A DNA stretch of 52,743 nt from a virus, in the IMG/VR virus record IMGVR_UViG_3300031708_000013, positions 1 through 52,743 of that record. One strand, given 5' to 3'. Both the position numbers and the translations under genes were made by a program. Under the pieces are notes generated by a model, which did not search any database, had not been told where the DNA came from, and worked only from the letters and a program-made list of their open reading frames with translations. Below, one piece after another: positions 15,128 through 24,122 of the stretch (positions within the stretch are counted from its first letter, which is position 1; each line of letters opens with the position of its first letter).

Positions 15128-17271
15128 TTATTGTGTTCCATATCCAGTTGCATAACAATTGCAGGATCTCCAAGAATCGGGGCGTTTGATATAGTGACTG
15201 CATTGATTTGACAATTGTTGGTGGCAAGTGCGTTGTTATATATGGTTGCTGACGAAGCTCCAACCGTTCCGCAGGTTGCAATAACCACATAATTTGCAGT
15301 CGTGAAGGGTGTTGTAAAATTAATTTGATACTGACCTGCACCCAGCCTTGTAACAGATGCAACGTTATACCCAGCTAAAGGGGCGTTTGTACCCGCTGTA
15401 TTCCCATTAAAATAACACCAAAATTTAGCTGAACTGGGGTGAAACTGCTGGAAAAAAGGACTTGTATAAACTGCCGTCGAAGCAGCAGCAATTTGTTGTG
15501 GTTTATTCGCAGCAGGTAAAGATACATTGATACTTTGCCAACTTGGTAGAACACCCCCACCACCAGAAGTAAAAACTTGATTTGCAGCTCCGACACCTGC
15601 GTTTTGTAATGCTCCCGTCGCCGTAGTTCCCGCACAAACTACTCCATAAGCTGTCGTGAATGTTGCAAGGCCAGTTCCTCCAAAAGGAACCGTGATGCCT
15701 GTGCCGTTCCACACTCCTGTGGCTATCGTTCCAAGAGTGGTGATGTTTCCTTGAACCGCCGTTGGGAGAGTTGAACTTATTGAAGGGACGCCCCCTGCGC
15801 TCGTAATCAAAGTTCCATTGTTAGCCGTTGCTAGACCAGTTATTGTATTGTTAGCCGATGAATAAAGAATCTGATCGATTGTTGTAGCGGCAGGATATGC
15901 AGCAGTAGAAAATGACAATGCACCCGCAGCATTGGATTGTAGAATACCGCCTGCATTAGTAGCATCAGCAACAGGTAACGTCCATGTAACGGCAGCAGCC
16001 ATATTTCCGGCTATCAAGCTTGCATAATGTCCCGCATTGGTTCCAACAAGCTGCAATACATCTCCTGAAGCAATTCCTAAGCCCGTTTGTCCTCCACTTA
16101 TGGCTCCCAATGTAAGTGCATTTGTTCCAAGAGATGAATATCCCATTGATCCATTGCCAACTTTATAAAACCCAGATGTTCGATCTGTCGCAAAGGCTAT
16201 GGAAGGATTGGCAGCGTTTGCATCACTAAAAACAACGGAAGTTGCAACTGTAGGGGTATTGAACAAATTCGTTCCGTCACAATATAGAATTATTTGTTCA
16301 CCCTGTGGGATGTTAATGGTAGGGCCACCAGTAAGCTGAGCACTCAGGGTAAAAAGTCCTGAAGTAAAATTATATAGGTACCAAATCGAAACGACTGTAG
16401 GAAACACCACATTGATATTTCCAGTTAAGGCACCCTCAAATTTTATAATTTGCGAGGCAGCCTGTTGGGTGGATAACGTATAATTAACATTTCCCGCCAC
16501 ATTAACTGTGATTGCTGAAACAACGAATGTTGAAGGCTGCCCAAGTCCAAGCGTGTTCCAGTTTGCAGCAGATCCACCATCAATAATGACGGATTGTCCA
16601 GGCTTTAATTGTAGGCTTCCATTTCCATCAATTGTAGAACCGTCCCCATTTGGGTTTATTGTCAGAGTGCCTCCCCCTTGATTATTAAATGCCATATAAA
16701 AGCCATTACCTACAGTCGCTAGGGTAGGAAGTGTTATAGTACCGGCTCCCCCTGACCAAACATAAAGCTTACCTCTGTCATTTATGGTAGCTGGATAATT
16801 CGCATTAATGATTACGTTTGGCATATTGACCGCTATTTGGCCATTTATGTTTATCGTTCCACCATTTGGCGCAGCAAGAAGACTTGCTTGAGCTTGAGCT
16901 GTTCCAGCTCCATTTTGCGTTATCTGCCACGTTCCACCTTGAGTTGTATTATCCGTTAGATAAACGCTAAAGACTTGTGTGGGAGTTATATTAAATAGAT
17001 TTCCCCCCAAGAAATTATTAAATGCAATGGTTTGAGCCCCAACATTGTTTATCGTAAAGCTTTGGCCAGGAGATATAAGAGTTGCATCAGCTAATGTCAC
17101 CGTAAGACCACCCACTGAAGCGGTATAATCCATAATGGCCGCGGTTGAATTCACGGTGTTCGTAAACGAAGTCGCCCAATTTAATTGCTGATTGGCCGTG
17201 ATATTATAAGCAGCATAGGACGGAAAGGCGACATTGATCTGACTACCACCAAATATATTTGTATAACTCAT
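15040..17271 (-). CDS. Tail fibre/appendage protein, 743 aa, possibly frameshifted at its 3' end
   Basis: Ser/Thr/Asn/Gly-rich beta protein. One copy of the mobile fibre module ITTLGTIATGVWNG...FGGTG...VVCAGTTATGALQN...LPSWQ lies in the C-terminal half. The annotated end overlaps the next gene by 88 nt, giving an implausible tail (NKWPLIIFSISSRQS). Another frame near 15150 reads CYATGYGTQ and stops TAA directly before the next ATG, the spacing expected in this operon. A base change or programmed slip is likely. Confidence 0.6.
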   Translation of the reverse strand: MSYTNIFGGSQINVAFPSYAAYNITANQQLNWATSFTNTVNSTAAIMDYTASVGGLTVTLADATLISPGQSFTINNVGAQTIAFNNFLGGNLFNITPTQVFSVYLTDNTTQGGTWQITQNGAGTAQAQASLLAAPNGGTININGQIAVNMPNVIINANYPATINDRGKLYVWSGGAGTITLPTLATVGNGFYMAFNNQGGGTLTINPNGDGSTIDGNGSLQLKPGQSVIIDGGSAANWNTLGLGQPSTFVVSAITVNVAGNVNYTLSTQQAASQIIKFEGALTGNINVVFPTVVSIWYLYNFTSGLFTLSAQLTGGPTINIPQGEQIILYCDGTNLFNTPTVATSVVFSDANAANPSIAFATDRTSGFYKVGNGSMGYSSLGTNALTLGAISGGQTGLGIASGDVLQLVGTNAGHYASLIAGNMAAAVTWTLPVADATNAGGILQSNAAGALSFSTAAYPAATTIDQILYSSANNTITGLATANNGTLITSAGGVPSISSTLPTAVQGNITTLGTIATGVWNGTGITVPFGGTGLATFTTAYGVVCAGTTATGALQNAGVGAANQVFTSGGGGVLPSWQSINVSLPAANKPQQIAAASTAVYTSPFFQQFHPSSAKFWCYFNGNTAGTNAPLAGYNVASVTRLGAGQYQINFTTPFTTANYVVIATCGTVGASSATIYNNALATNNCQINAVTISNAPILGDPAIVMQLDMEHNKWPLIIFSISSRQSLASNEMELPLILIVI

Positions 17272-17273
17272 CC

Positions 17274-17912
17274 TTAATCAGCCTTTCTTGTATAGTAGCG
17301 GTCAGTTTTGCGAAGTTCGTTTTTGGCATTCCAGGAAGAGATCATCTTTACATATTCAGCCTCTACAACCTGAATGCGTTCGTCATTCTTAAGTTCAAGC
17401 ATGGCTTCCAAGAGCACAGCCTTAAAGAGAATTTCGGGCATATATTGAGTGAGATAGTTTGTTTGGTATGTCGAATCTATGACTTGAGGCACTTCCTCAT
17501 AAGCTAATTCAAATGGATAAGCTTGGTCAGGTGTTGGAGAGATCAACCAATTAGAATAGCCATAATCTGCATAATATTTAGGGGGAGCCGTTTGTGAGTC
17601 ATCCGGCCAATATAATCTATTAAATTCGTATGATCGTAATAATATTGGATTTACGGTGTTATTGTTCGTTCCTGTCCCATAATTGAAGGTAATGGTGTTC
17701 AACCATCTTGCAGGTTTTGCCATTACGGGAAGCCCAGGCGTAAAATTGCTACTTACATAAACTTCAAATATCTGAGTGTTTGAATCTCTCGCAATCCGGT
17801 CATGAGCAAACTTTATCCAAACATCTATGCCAGAGTTAATAATAGAATCATCACGCTCAAGATAGTTAATGATCTGCTGGGTAAGACTATTATATGTAAG
17901 GATAAACGACAT
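17274..17912 (-). CDS. Head-tail adaptor protein, 212 aa
   Basis: SFILTYNSLTQQIINYLERD, then a segment like WIKFAHDRIARD and YYADYGYSNWLISPTPDQAY. The helical N-terminus and the 'P-xx-Y' beta region match the phage adaptor family (gp6/T7 gp11-like) that forms the ring under the portal. Coupled by TAATG to the small gene upstream. Confidence 0.65.
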   Translation of the reverse strand: MSFILTYNSLTQQIINYLERDDSIINSGIDVWIKFAHDRIARDSNTQIFEVYVSSNFTPGLPVMAKPARWLNTITFNYGTGTNNNTVNPILLRSYEFNRLYWPDDSQTAPPKYYADYGYSNWLISPTPDQAYPFELAYEEVPQVIDSTYQTNYLTQYMPEILFKAVLLEAMLELKNDERIQVVEAEYVKMISSWNAKNELRKTDRYYTRKAD

Positions 17913-18250
17913 TATGTTTTAATTCCTTCAACTGAGCATGTATCACCTAACACCTTAATTTTTTCATCTAAGATATTAATTTTATTAATAATTTCTGTAA
18001 GTTTATCAGAATTGTTGTTAACAAATTTGTCCCATAATGCATTTAACTTTTCTGAATCAGATGGATATTGAATTTTGATTTCATCAATCTTGTATTGATG
18101 TTGAAGTTGGGTATCAGCCTGTTCTATTTCTTCCATGGTGATAATTCCCTTATCATCATGAATAACAATAGAATCATAATCTTCATCCGTTATTGTGAAT
18201 TGTCTTCCCTTAAATCCATTTGATAAAATGTAGGATATTGGATATTTCAT
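17912..18250 (-). CDS. Small protein behind the fibre genes, candidate fibre accessory/assembly protein
   Basis: 112 aa, MKYPISYILSNGFKGRQFTI... with a helical C-terminal half (KLTEIINKINILDEKIKVLG). Its ATG overlaps the fibre stop (ATGA) and its stop overlaps the adaptor start. The position suggests a tail fibre assembly or attachment role, but no family motif is clear. Confidence 0.45.
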   Translation of the reverse strand: MKYPISYILSNGFKGRQFTITDEDYDSIVIHDDKGIITMEEIEQADTQLQHQYKIDEIKIQYPSDSEKLNALWDKFVNNNSDKLTEIINKINILDEKIKVLGDTCSVEGIKT

Positions 18251-18918
18251 CCATGAATCTCCATCACTGTTATTGTGGATGTAGCAACGCCTTCATAGTT
18301 ATTGTTGGCATTATTGAATGTTCCATTAATGACTGCTGTGCCACCTCCGGTTGCTGCATATTGCAAACTATATGTAGTTGATGATGTGGTAGCCGGGCTA
18401 TCTAGATAGCAATATCCAACGGATGAAGAGTTATAGGCATTATTAGCCACATTCGTACATGTTGCATTGAACTGAACACCAGTTCCTCCTGAACCTTGAC
18501 AGATAGCAGTTGCACCTCTCATCAATTGTATAGGACTTCCTAAACCGGAAGAATTCCCTATCGTAACGTGTCCAAATATCAGAATTTTACTAGAGGAAGA
18601 TGCAGGGGTTATTGATACAGATAAACTAGGAATAGCTACAAGAGTACTGCTCGTCGTTGTAGAACGTGTGTTTATTGTTGTGCTGAGAACTTGTAGAACA
18701 AAACCTGTCCTTCCAGCAACGCCCCAGCTCGGCAATGCTGAAGCACCATTTGATACTAATACTTGGTTTGATGTTCCCACCCCTGAAACATTTTGTAATG
18801 CCCCAGTAGAAGTTGTACCCCCGCATAAAACGGAATAAGACGTGAATGATCCCACCCCTGATCCGCCATTGGAAACACTAAATGGTGTGGGTGCATTGAT
18901 TGCATTATTTGTCGTCAT
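18247..18918 (-). CDS. Short tail fibre, distal-tip type (copy 1)
   Basis: 223 aa. N-terminal module GGSGVGSFTSYSVLCGGTTS, then LPSWG, followed by a tip domain with SVSITPASSSSKILIFG, YLDSPATTSSTTYSLQY and the C-terminal ATSTITVMEIHG. This tip domain is widespread on phage fibres. Near-duplicate of 18934-19617, differing in the surface-loop region, as expected for receptor variation. Confidence 0.7.
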   Translation of the reverse strand: MTTNNAINAPTPFSVSNGGSGVGSFTSYSVLCGGTTSTGALQNVSGVGTSNQVLVSNGASALPSWGVAGRTGFVLQVLSTTINTRSTTTSSTLVAIPSLSVSITPASSSSKILIFGHVTIGNSSGLGSPIQLMRGATAICQGSGGTGVQFNATCTNVANNAYNSSSVGYCYLDSPATTSSTTYSLQYAATGGGTAVINGTFNNANNNYEGVATSTITVMEIHG

Positions 18919-18933
18919 TTTGAAATCCTTTAA

Positions 18934-19617
18934 TCATCCATGAATCTCCATAGCCATAATTGTAGAGGTAACGACACCTTCATAATTATTGTTGGCATTA
19001 TTAGCAGTTCCGTTAATGACTGCTGTCCCAGAATTGGTTGCTGCATATTGTAATTTGTAAGTAGTTGATGATGTGGTAGCCGGGCTATCTAGATAACTAA
19101 ATAGATAAGATCCAAAATTGTATGAATTGTTACCCATTACTGCCAAGGTTGCATTGTATTGATTACCAGTTCCTCCTGAACCTTGACATATTGAAGTAGA
19201 TCCTCTGACCAATTGTACAGGACAACCATTTGTTACCCCCGTAATGGCATTCCCCACAGTTACAAATCCAAAAATCAATATTTTGCTTGAGGATGCAGAT
19301 GGTGTAATTGAAACGGATAATCCTGAAACATCAACAAAAGTTAAACTCGATGTTGTTGTTCTGGTATTGGTTGTAGTGGTTAAGGTTTGTAATACATAAC
19401 CTGTTGCTGAAGGATAATTTCCCCAAGTCGGTAAACTGCTGGCACCACTTGAAAGTAGAGCTTGACCAGATGTACCCACCCCTGAAACGTTTTGTAATAC
19501 TCCCGTAGAAGTTGTACCCCCGCATAAAACGGAATAAGCCGTGAATGATCCCCCACCTGATCCGCCATTGGAAACACTAAATGGAATGGGTGTATTGATT
19601 TCATTATTTGTCGTCAT
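18934..19617 (-). CDS. Short tail fibre, distal-tip type (copy 2)
   Basis: 227 aa, tandem paralogue of 18247-18918 with the same start MTTNNEINTPIPFSVSNGGS and end TSTIMAMEIHG. DNA identity is high at the ends and lower in the tip loops. Has its own ribosome site. Two adjacent copies allow recombination between fibres. Confidence 0.7.
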   Translation of the reverse strand: MTTNNEINTPIPFSVSNGGSGGGSFTAYSVLCGGTTSTGVLQNVSGVGTSGQALLSSGASSLPTWGNYPSATGYVLQTLTTTTNTRTTTSSLTFVDVSGLSVSITPSASSSKILIFGFVTVGNAITGVTNGCPVQLVRGSTSICQGSGGTGNQYNATLAVMGNNSYNFGSYLFSYLDSPATTSSTTYKLQYAATNSGTAVINGTANNANNNYEGVVTSTIMAMEIHG

Positions 19618-19626
19618 GGAAATCTC

Positions 19627-22002
19627 TTAAACATAAGTTAGATTCCCTACAGAACTCAAAACAGAAAACTGAGTGTTTGCCGTAGTGCAAAGAAGATAGA
19701 CAACATCATATTGATTTGAAGAGGCTAACGAACCACCAGTTCCAGATGTGGTGGTAACATTACCAAAATTGATTTGTTGGCTGGCAGCTTGCCCAACTTT
19801 CCATCCTCCTGCCCCTACACCAGCAACAGCAAATACTGTACCCTGAGCGGCAGTAGCAGGGAGGGTTAAAGTTACGAGAGATCCGGAATTAGCAATATAG
19901 TATGTATTCACAGCCATTGTTGTAGATGAAGTCTGATTTGTCCACGTTGGACCAACAGATGTTGAAGCAATGGTTATGGACCCAGCAGAATTTGTAATGG
20001 TAATTCCGGTTCCTTGTGACAATGTAGCAGCAGTAGGAGTCCCAGAAGTAGATCCAATGATTAATTGACCATTAGTCATCGTTCCAGAAAAAACAGGAAC
20101 ACCAGCACTACTCGTTACCAGAACCGCACTATTAGCCGTAGTTAGACCGCCCACAGTATTGGTTGTTGAGGAATATAATAATTGACTCGCTGTGGTTGTT
20201 GCAGGATAAGTTGCCGTTGACCAAGCTGGAGTCGTAGAAGCCCCAGATAGAAGAACTTGATTTGCTGTTGATGTTCCTGCGAGAATTGCCCCTGCACTTG
20301 CGGTGCTATAAAAGATACCTCCGTTAGAAGCGGTAAGGTTGGCGTTCGTTCCTCCATGTGCGAGGGCGATTAGGGTTCCGTTCCAAACTCCCGTGGTTAT
20401 AGTTCCCAAGGTGGTTATGGAAGTCTGACCAACGTAACCAGTGTCAATAGATATAACGGGTGTCGTCGTACCAGTTGCCACATCGATTTGAAGTGCTGTG
20501 CCGGATACACTTGTTACCGTACCTGTTGAAGAAGGCTGCCAAGTGGGAAGGGCTGAGGCACCATTTGAGGTAAGAACCTGACCAGAACTTCCAACCCCAG
20601 ATACGTTTTGGAATGTACCTGTCGCTGTGGTACCTGCACAAATGAGAGAATAAGAGGTAAAGGTCGTATTACCAGTCCCTCCATTGGGAACCGTTATGGA
20701 TGTGCCATTCCAAACTCCACTGGTTATTGTTCCCAAAGTTGTAATAGAAGCTTGTCCGACATATGATGCTGAAATATCAATAACAGGAGCTGTTCCCCCC
20801 GTAGAGGTAATCCTATTTGTGGTACCACTTACGGAAAGGACATTGGAAGCTCCAAACTGAGTAAAGTTTATGGCATCTGTTCCAATTACTGTTACCGTCG
20901 CGGTTTGAATCCAAGCCGTATATTGTAGCGTTGATCCGTTGTCTAATAATATAAAGTCACCAGGGGTTATTTCTGTGGTGTTATTGTAGTTCGTGGCCCG
21001 TGTTAAAAGCCAATTCGTTGAACCCGTTCCAACAGTCGTAAGAGTGTATATACCGTTCTGGAATGAAGAGGATTGGTTCTTTACCAATACTCTTGAATTT
21101 ATAGGTGGCGAAACACCATCCGTAGAGAAAGCAACTTGCGTTCCACTATTCGTTAATGTCGCCCCAACGCCTGACACACCATTTGAATAGGTAGCTGTAA
21201 GGTTAGCTGTTGTTCCTGCATAGCAGGAAGGCTGAACTTGTAAACCAGCAGCTATATTATCCACATATTGCTTTGTTGCAGCTTGTAGAGATGTTGTTGG
21301 ATCAGCATTCAGGGTGACTGTTCCTGGAAAAATCACCGCATTTGGAATGGAAGCTGTAATAGATCCGGTTGCACTTGTTACAGTTATTTGATTGGCCGTT
21401 CCTGCAATTGCCGCAGCAGTAGGGTCACTTGAAGTCGTTCCTATTAAAACTTGACCAGCCCCTAAAACAATGGAGGTAAAAGGGCTTGTTCCTTCAGCTA
21501 TAAGAACTCCATGAATAGTCGGATTGGCGACCCCCGATCCTCCATACGTTGAAGAAATAACACTTCCATTCCAGACACCTGTTGCAATGGTTCCAAGGGT
21601 GGTTATGGAAGTCTGACCAACGTAACCCGCATCAATGGATATAACAGGGGTGGTAGTTCCAGTGGCCACATCAATTTGCAAAGCCGTTCCAGTAACGCTC
21701 GTAACTGTACCAGTGGTAGGGGTTGCCCAAGAAGGCAACATGGCCGCACCATTAGAGGTCAATACTTGTCCAGAGGTTCCAACCGTTGGGACATTTTCAA
21801 GAATACCTGACGATGTAGCTCCACCACATATTACTGTATAAGGCGTAAAGCTAGTGGCCCCCGTTCCGCCCCATTGCACATCTACGGGTGACGCTTCCCA
21901 AGCACCTGTGATGATAGGTACGCCAACTCCAAGCTCTACGAATCCACCAGGATAAGACCCATCTTCAAGAACTGTTAGAGCACTAAATGCACTATTTCCC
22001 AT
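19627..22002 (-). CDS. Long modular tail fibre, 791 aa
   Basis: Contains three copies of the ITTLGTI(A/T)(T/S)GVWNG module, two copies of the ALQIDVATGTTTPVISID linker and two SNGAxxLPxW stretches. One ~125-aa domain (RVLVKNQSSSFQNGIYTLTT, then ITPGDFILLDNG) is shared with 22012-23775. Ser/Thr/Gly-rich trimeric-fibre-like composition. The C-terminal part resembles a particle-binding or foot domain. GAGGATCT lies just before the ATG. Confidence 0.65.
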   Translation of the reverse strand: MGNSAFSALTVLEDGSYPGGFVELGVGVPIITGAWEASPVDVQWGGTGATSFTPYTVICGGATSSGILENVPTVGTSGQVLTSNGAAMLPSWATPTTGTVTSVTGTALQIDVATGTTTPVISIDAGYVGQTSITTLGTIATGVWNGSVISSTYGGSGVANPTIHGVLIAEGTSPFTSIVLGAGQVLIGTTSSDPTAAAIAGTANQITVTSATGSITASIPNAVIFPGTVTLNADPTTSLQAATKQYVDNIAAGLQVQPSCYAGTTANLTATYSNGVSGVGATLTNSGTQVAFSTDGVSPPINSRVLVKNQSSSFQNGIYTLTTVGTGSTNWLLTRATNYNNTTEITPGDFILLDNGSTLQYTAWIQTATVTVIGTDAINFTQFGASNVLSVSGTTNRITSTGGTAPVIDISASYVGQASITTLGTITSGVWNGTSITVPNGGTGNTTFTSYSLICAGTTATGTFQNVSGVGSSGQVLTSNGASALPTWQPSSTGTVTSVSGTALQIDVATGTTTPVISIDTGYVGQTSITTLGTITTGVWNGTLIALAHGGTNANLTASNGGIFYSTASAGAILAGTSTANQVLLSGASTTPAWSTATYPATTTASQLLYSSTTNTVGGLTTANSAVLVTSSAGVPVFSGTMTNGQLIIGSTSGTPTAATLSQGTGITITNSAGSITIASTSVGPTWTNQTSSTTMAVNTYYIANSGSLVTLTLPATAAQGTVFAVAGVGAGGWKVGQAASQQINFGNVTTTSGTGGSLASSNQYDVVYLLCTTANTQFSVLSSVGNLTYV

Positions 22003-22011
22003 AGATCCTCC

Positions 22012-23775
22012 TCATAGGACTTGTCCTCTTTGATTGAGCCAAACAGCTGTAGTTGCGGTATAAGCTAGAAATAATGGTTTGGAGACTTGACCAGCGACGT
22101 CGGGGGCAGTAGCTGTATAACCTCCAGCGACGGCGGGATCTAGAAAATATACGGTTGCAGATGTTAAACCAGCTAAAGCGGTTATTTGACCACCAAATTG
22201 GTAAGTGAATGTATTTGAAAATGCAGTTGCTACAACAATTCCTATTACTTCTGCATCGGCCACATTATCTGCTTGAGCAAGTGCATAAGTGTTCGATCCA
22301 GTACATTTTATTATATTTCCCACAACAAATCCATGATCTACCTGAAAAACAAAAATTTGGAATGTGGCAGACCCAGGGTTTTGCCATTCAGGCAAAGAAG
22401 CTGCGCCATTACTTGTTAAAACAAAGCCAACTGTTCCCGAACCTGCGTTTTGTAATGCTCCTGTAGCCGTCGTCCCCGCACAGACAACGCCATATGCCGT
22501 CGTTAACGTTGCAAGACCCGTTCCCCCAAATGGAACTGTGATGACTGTCCCGTTCCATACGCCTGTCGTAATGGTTCCCAAAGTTGTAATAGAAGCTTGA
22601 CCAACATATCCAGCATCGATAGAAATAACGGGCGTTGTTGTGGGGTTTGCCACATCAATCTGACCTGCCGTTCCGTTTACGCTTGTAACGGTTCCTGAGA
22701 ATCCAAATGATGCCCATACGATAGGATCAGTACCCACGGTAATAACAAGATTTTCTTGAATCCAAGTTGTATTTGCATTCACTGTACCATTTACGATAGT
22801 CGTGAAGTCACCGGGTTGAATGGTTGCAGGAGAGTTAAAATCAAGGGCTCTCGTAAGAACCCATGCAACAGCACCACTGCCTGCGTTTGTTACGCTATAA
22901 ATACCGTTTTGAGATTGTGCGGCTTGGTTTTTAACCAGAATTCGGTCTCCAACATTTGCAGCATATCCATCTACAACAAGAGCCGCTAATGCCCCATTAT
23001 TTGTTAATGTGGCTCCTACCCCTGAATCCCCGTTATTGTAAACGGCATTCAATGCACCCGTGGTGGCAGCCTGACAAGGAGCTTTAAAGAAGAATGTATT
23101 AATAGCCGATGCGGTGATCGTAATATCTGTTCTGTTTTGACCAGCATTATCAATGATCGAAATACCTGTGTTCGCACCAGGGATAAAATTTAATTGTGAT
23201 TTAGAGCTTTGAAATACGCCATTGGATTGAGAATTAACTCTTTGGACATTCGTATCACTAATAACACTTAATGTTGGGTTTCCAGCCACCCCAGATCCAT
23301 TCGTTAATAGAATTGTCGCATCCGTATTCAGAGTAACAGTAGAATAATTTCCTACGCCGCCTCTTACCATAATTCCAAGTGAATTTAAGGATTGGATGCC
23401 TGCCAGTTCAGAACCAGCAGTAGGTTGAACGGTTACGGAATTTGCACCAGAAATTAAGGTAAGACCATTTGCGGCACCAAGTACGGAAGCATTAGGAAGC
23501 TGAGCATTGGGTATAATAAGGACATATTCTGCAACAGCGACATTTGATAAGCTGTTTAATGTTGTTGCACTTGCTGTTAATGCTATTCCATCTAATTGAA
23601 AGGCCCCGACGTTCCTATCAAAGTTAATAGACGTGGTAGCCAAAGACATTAAAGTAGAATTACCCAACCCGTCTTGAATAATCTGGGGGACTGTAGATAT
23701 GCCTTGTCCGTTTGATCCTGCAAGAAGCAAGTTGGCATAAGTGGCTGCGGGTGAGAGTGTGGAGATATTAGACAT
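22012..23775 (-). CDS. Modular tail fibre, 587 aa
   Basis: Shares the LVKNQAAQSQNGIYSVTN domain and one ITTLGTITTGVWNG...VVCAGTTATGALQN module with the neighbouring fibres. The C-terminus (FVVGNIIKCTGSNTYALAQA...GGQITALAGLTSATVYFLDP) is a common phage fibre end. The ATG at 23775 overlaps the upstream stop (TAATG) and is preferred to a TTG at 23793. Confidence 0.65.
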   Translation of the reverse strand: MSNISTLSPAATYANLLLAGSNGQGISTVPQIIQDGLGNSTLMSLATTSINFDRNVGAFQLDGIALTASATTLNSLSNVAVAEYVLIIPNAQLPNASVLGAANGLTLISGANSVTVQPTAGSELAGIQSLNSLGIMVRGGVGNYSTVTLNTDATILLTNGSGVAGNPTLSVISDTNVQRVNSQSNGVFQSSKSQLNFIPGANTGISIIDNAGQNRTDITITASAINTFFFKAPCQAATTGALNAVYNNGDSGVGATLTNNGALAALVVDGYAANVGDRILVKNQAAQSQNGIYSVTNAGSGAVAWVLTRALDFNSPATIQPGDFTTIVNGTVNANTTWIQENLVITVGTDPIVWASFGFSGTVTSVNGTAGQIDVANPTTTPVISIDAGYVGQASITTLGTITTGVWNGTVITVPFGGTGLATLTTAYGVVCAGTTATGALQNAGSGTVGFVLTSNGAASLPEWQNPGSATFQIFVFQVDHGFVVGNIIKCTGSNTYALAQADNVADAEVIGIVVATAFSNTFTYQFGGQITALAGLTSATVYFLDPAVAGGYTATAPDVAGQVSKPLFLAYTATTAVWLNQRGQVL

Positions 23776-24122
23776 TAGACTTGGTTCTCCCAATCACCCC
23801 AGTTGGCCCAAATTGTGTCGTTGATGTTATCCCATTGAACGGTATCATATGGCCATGTTTCATTAGGGGGCGTATACCATGGACGCGGATGTTCAACAGG
23901 CACAGGATCAGGCTTTAAGACAGGGTTTAATCCTTGTGGGTTTGGTTTATCCACAAAGGCTTTATTGACATAAAGACCCGTCCAAATAAGGCCAGACCCT
24001 CTATAGTCCATTTGCTTTACGAGATCACCATAATTTCCAACAAGACCAGATCTATCACACCTTGCGACTGCATCTGGATTGTCAGGATTAATCTTTATGT
24101 ATTTACCTTTTACAAACATCAT
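23775..24122 (-). CDS. Conserved small virion-module protein, 115 aa
   Basis: MMFVKGKYIKINPDNPDAVARC, then DRSGLVG and SGLIWTGLYVNKAFVDKPNPQ. It matches in outline a phage family with a zinc-ribbon start (CDRCGF...LRxEWTGLxVC...PRHPQ), but here only one Cys of the ribbon remains, so metal binding is probably lost. Tryptophan-rich C-terminus. Overlaps its neighbours at both ends. Confidence 0.55.
   Translation of the reverse strand: MMFVKGKYIKINPDNPDAVARCDRSGLVGNYGDLVKQMDYRGSGLIWTGLYVNKAFVDKPNPQGLNPVLKPDPVPVEHPRPWYTPPNETWPYDTVQWDNINDTIWANWGDWENQV

Noticed and set aside
15117-15362. Leftward 81-codon frame at the end of the fibre gene
   Set aside because: Low-complexity shadow frame; its existence only reflects the same junction discussed as a possible frameshift.
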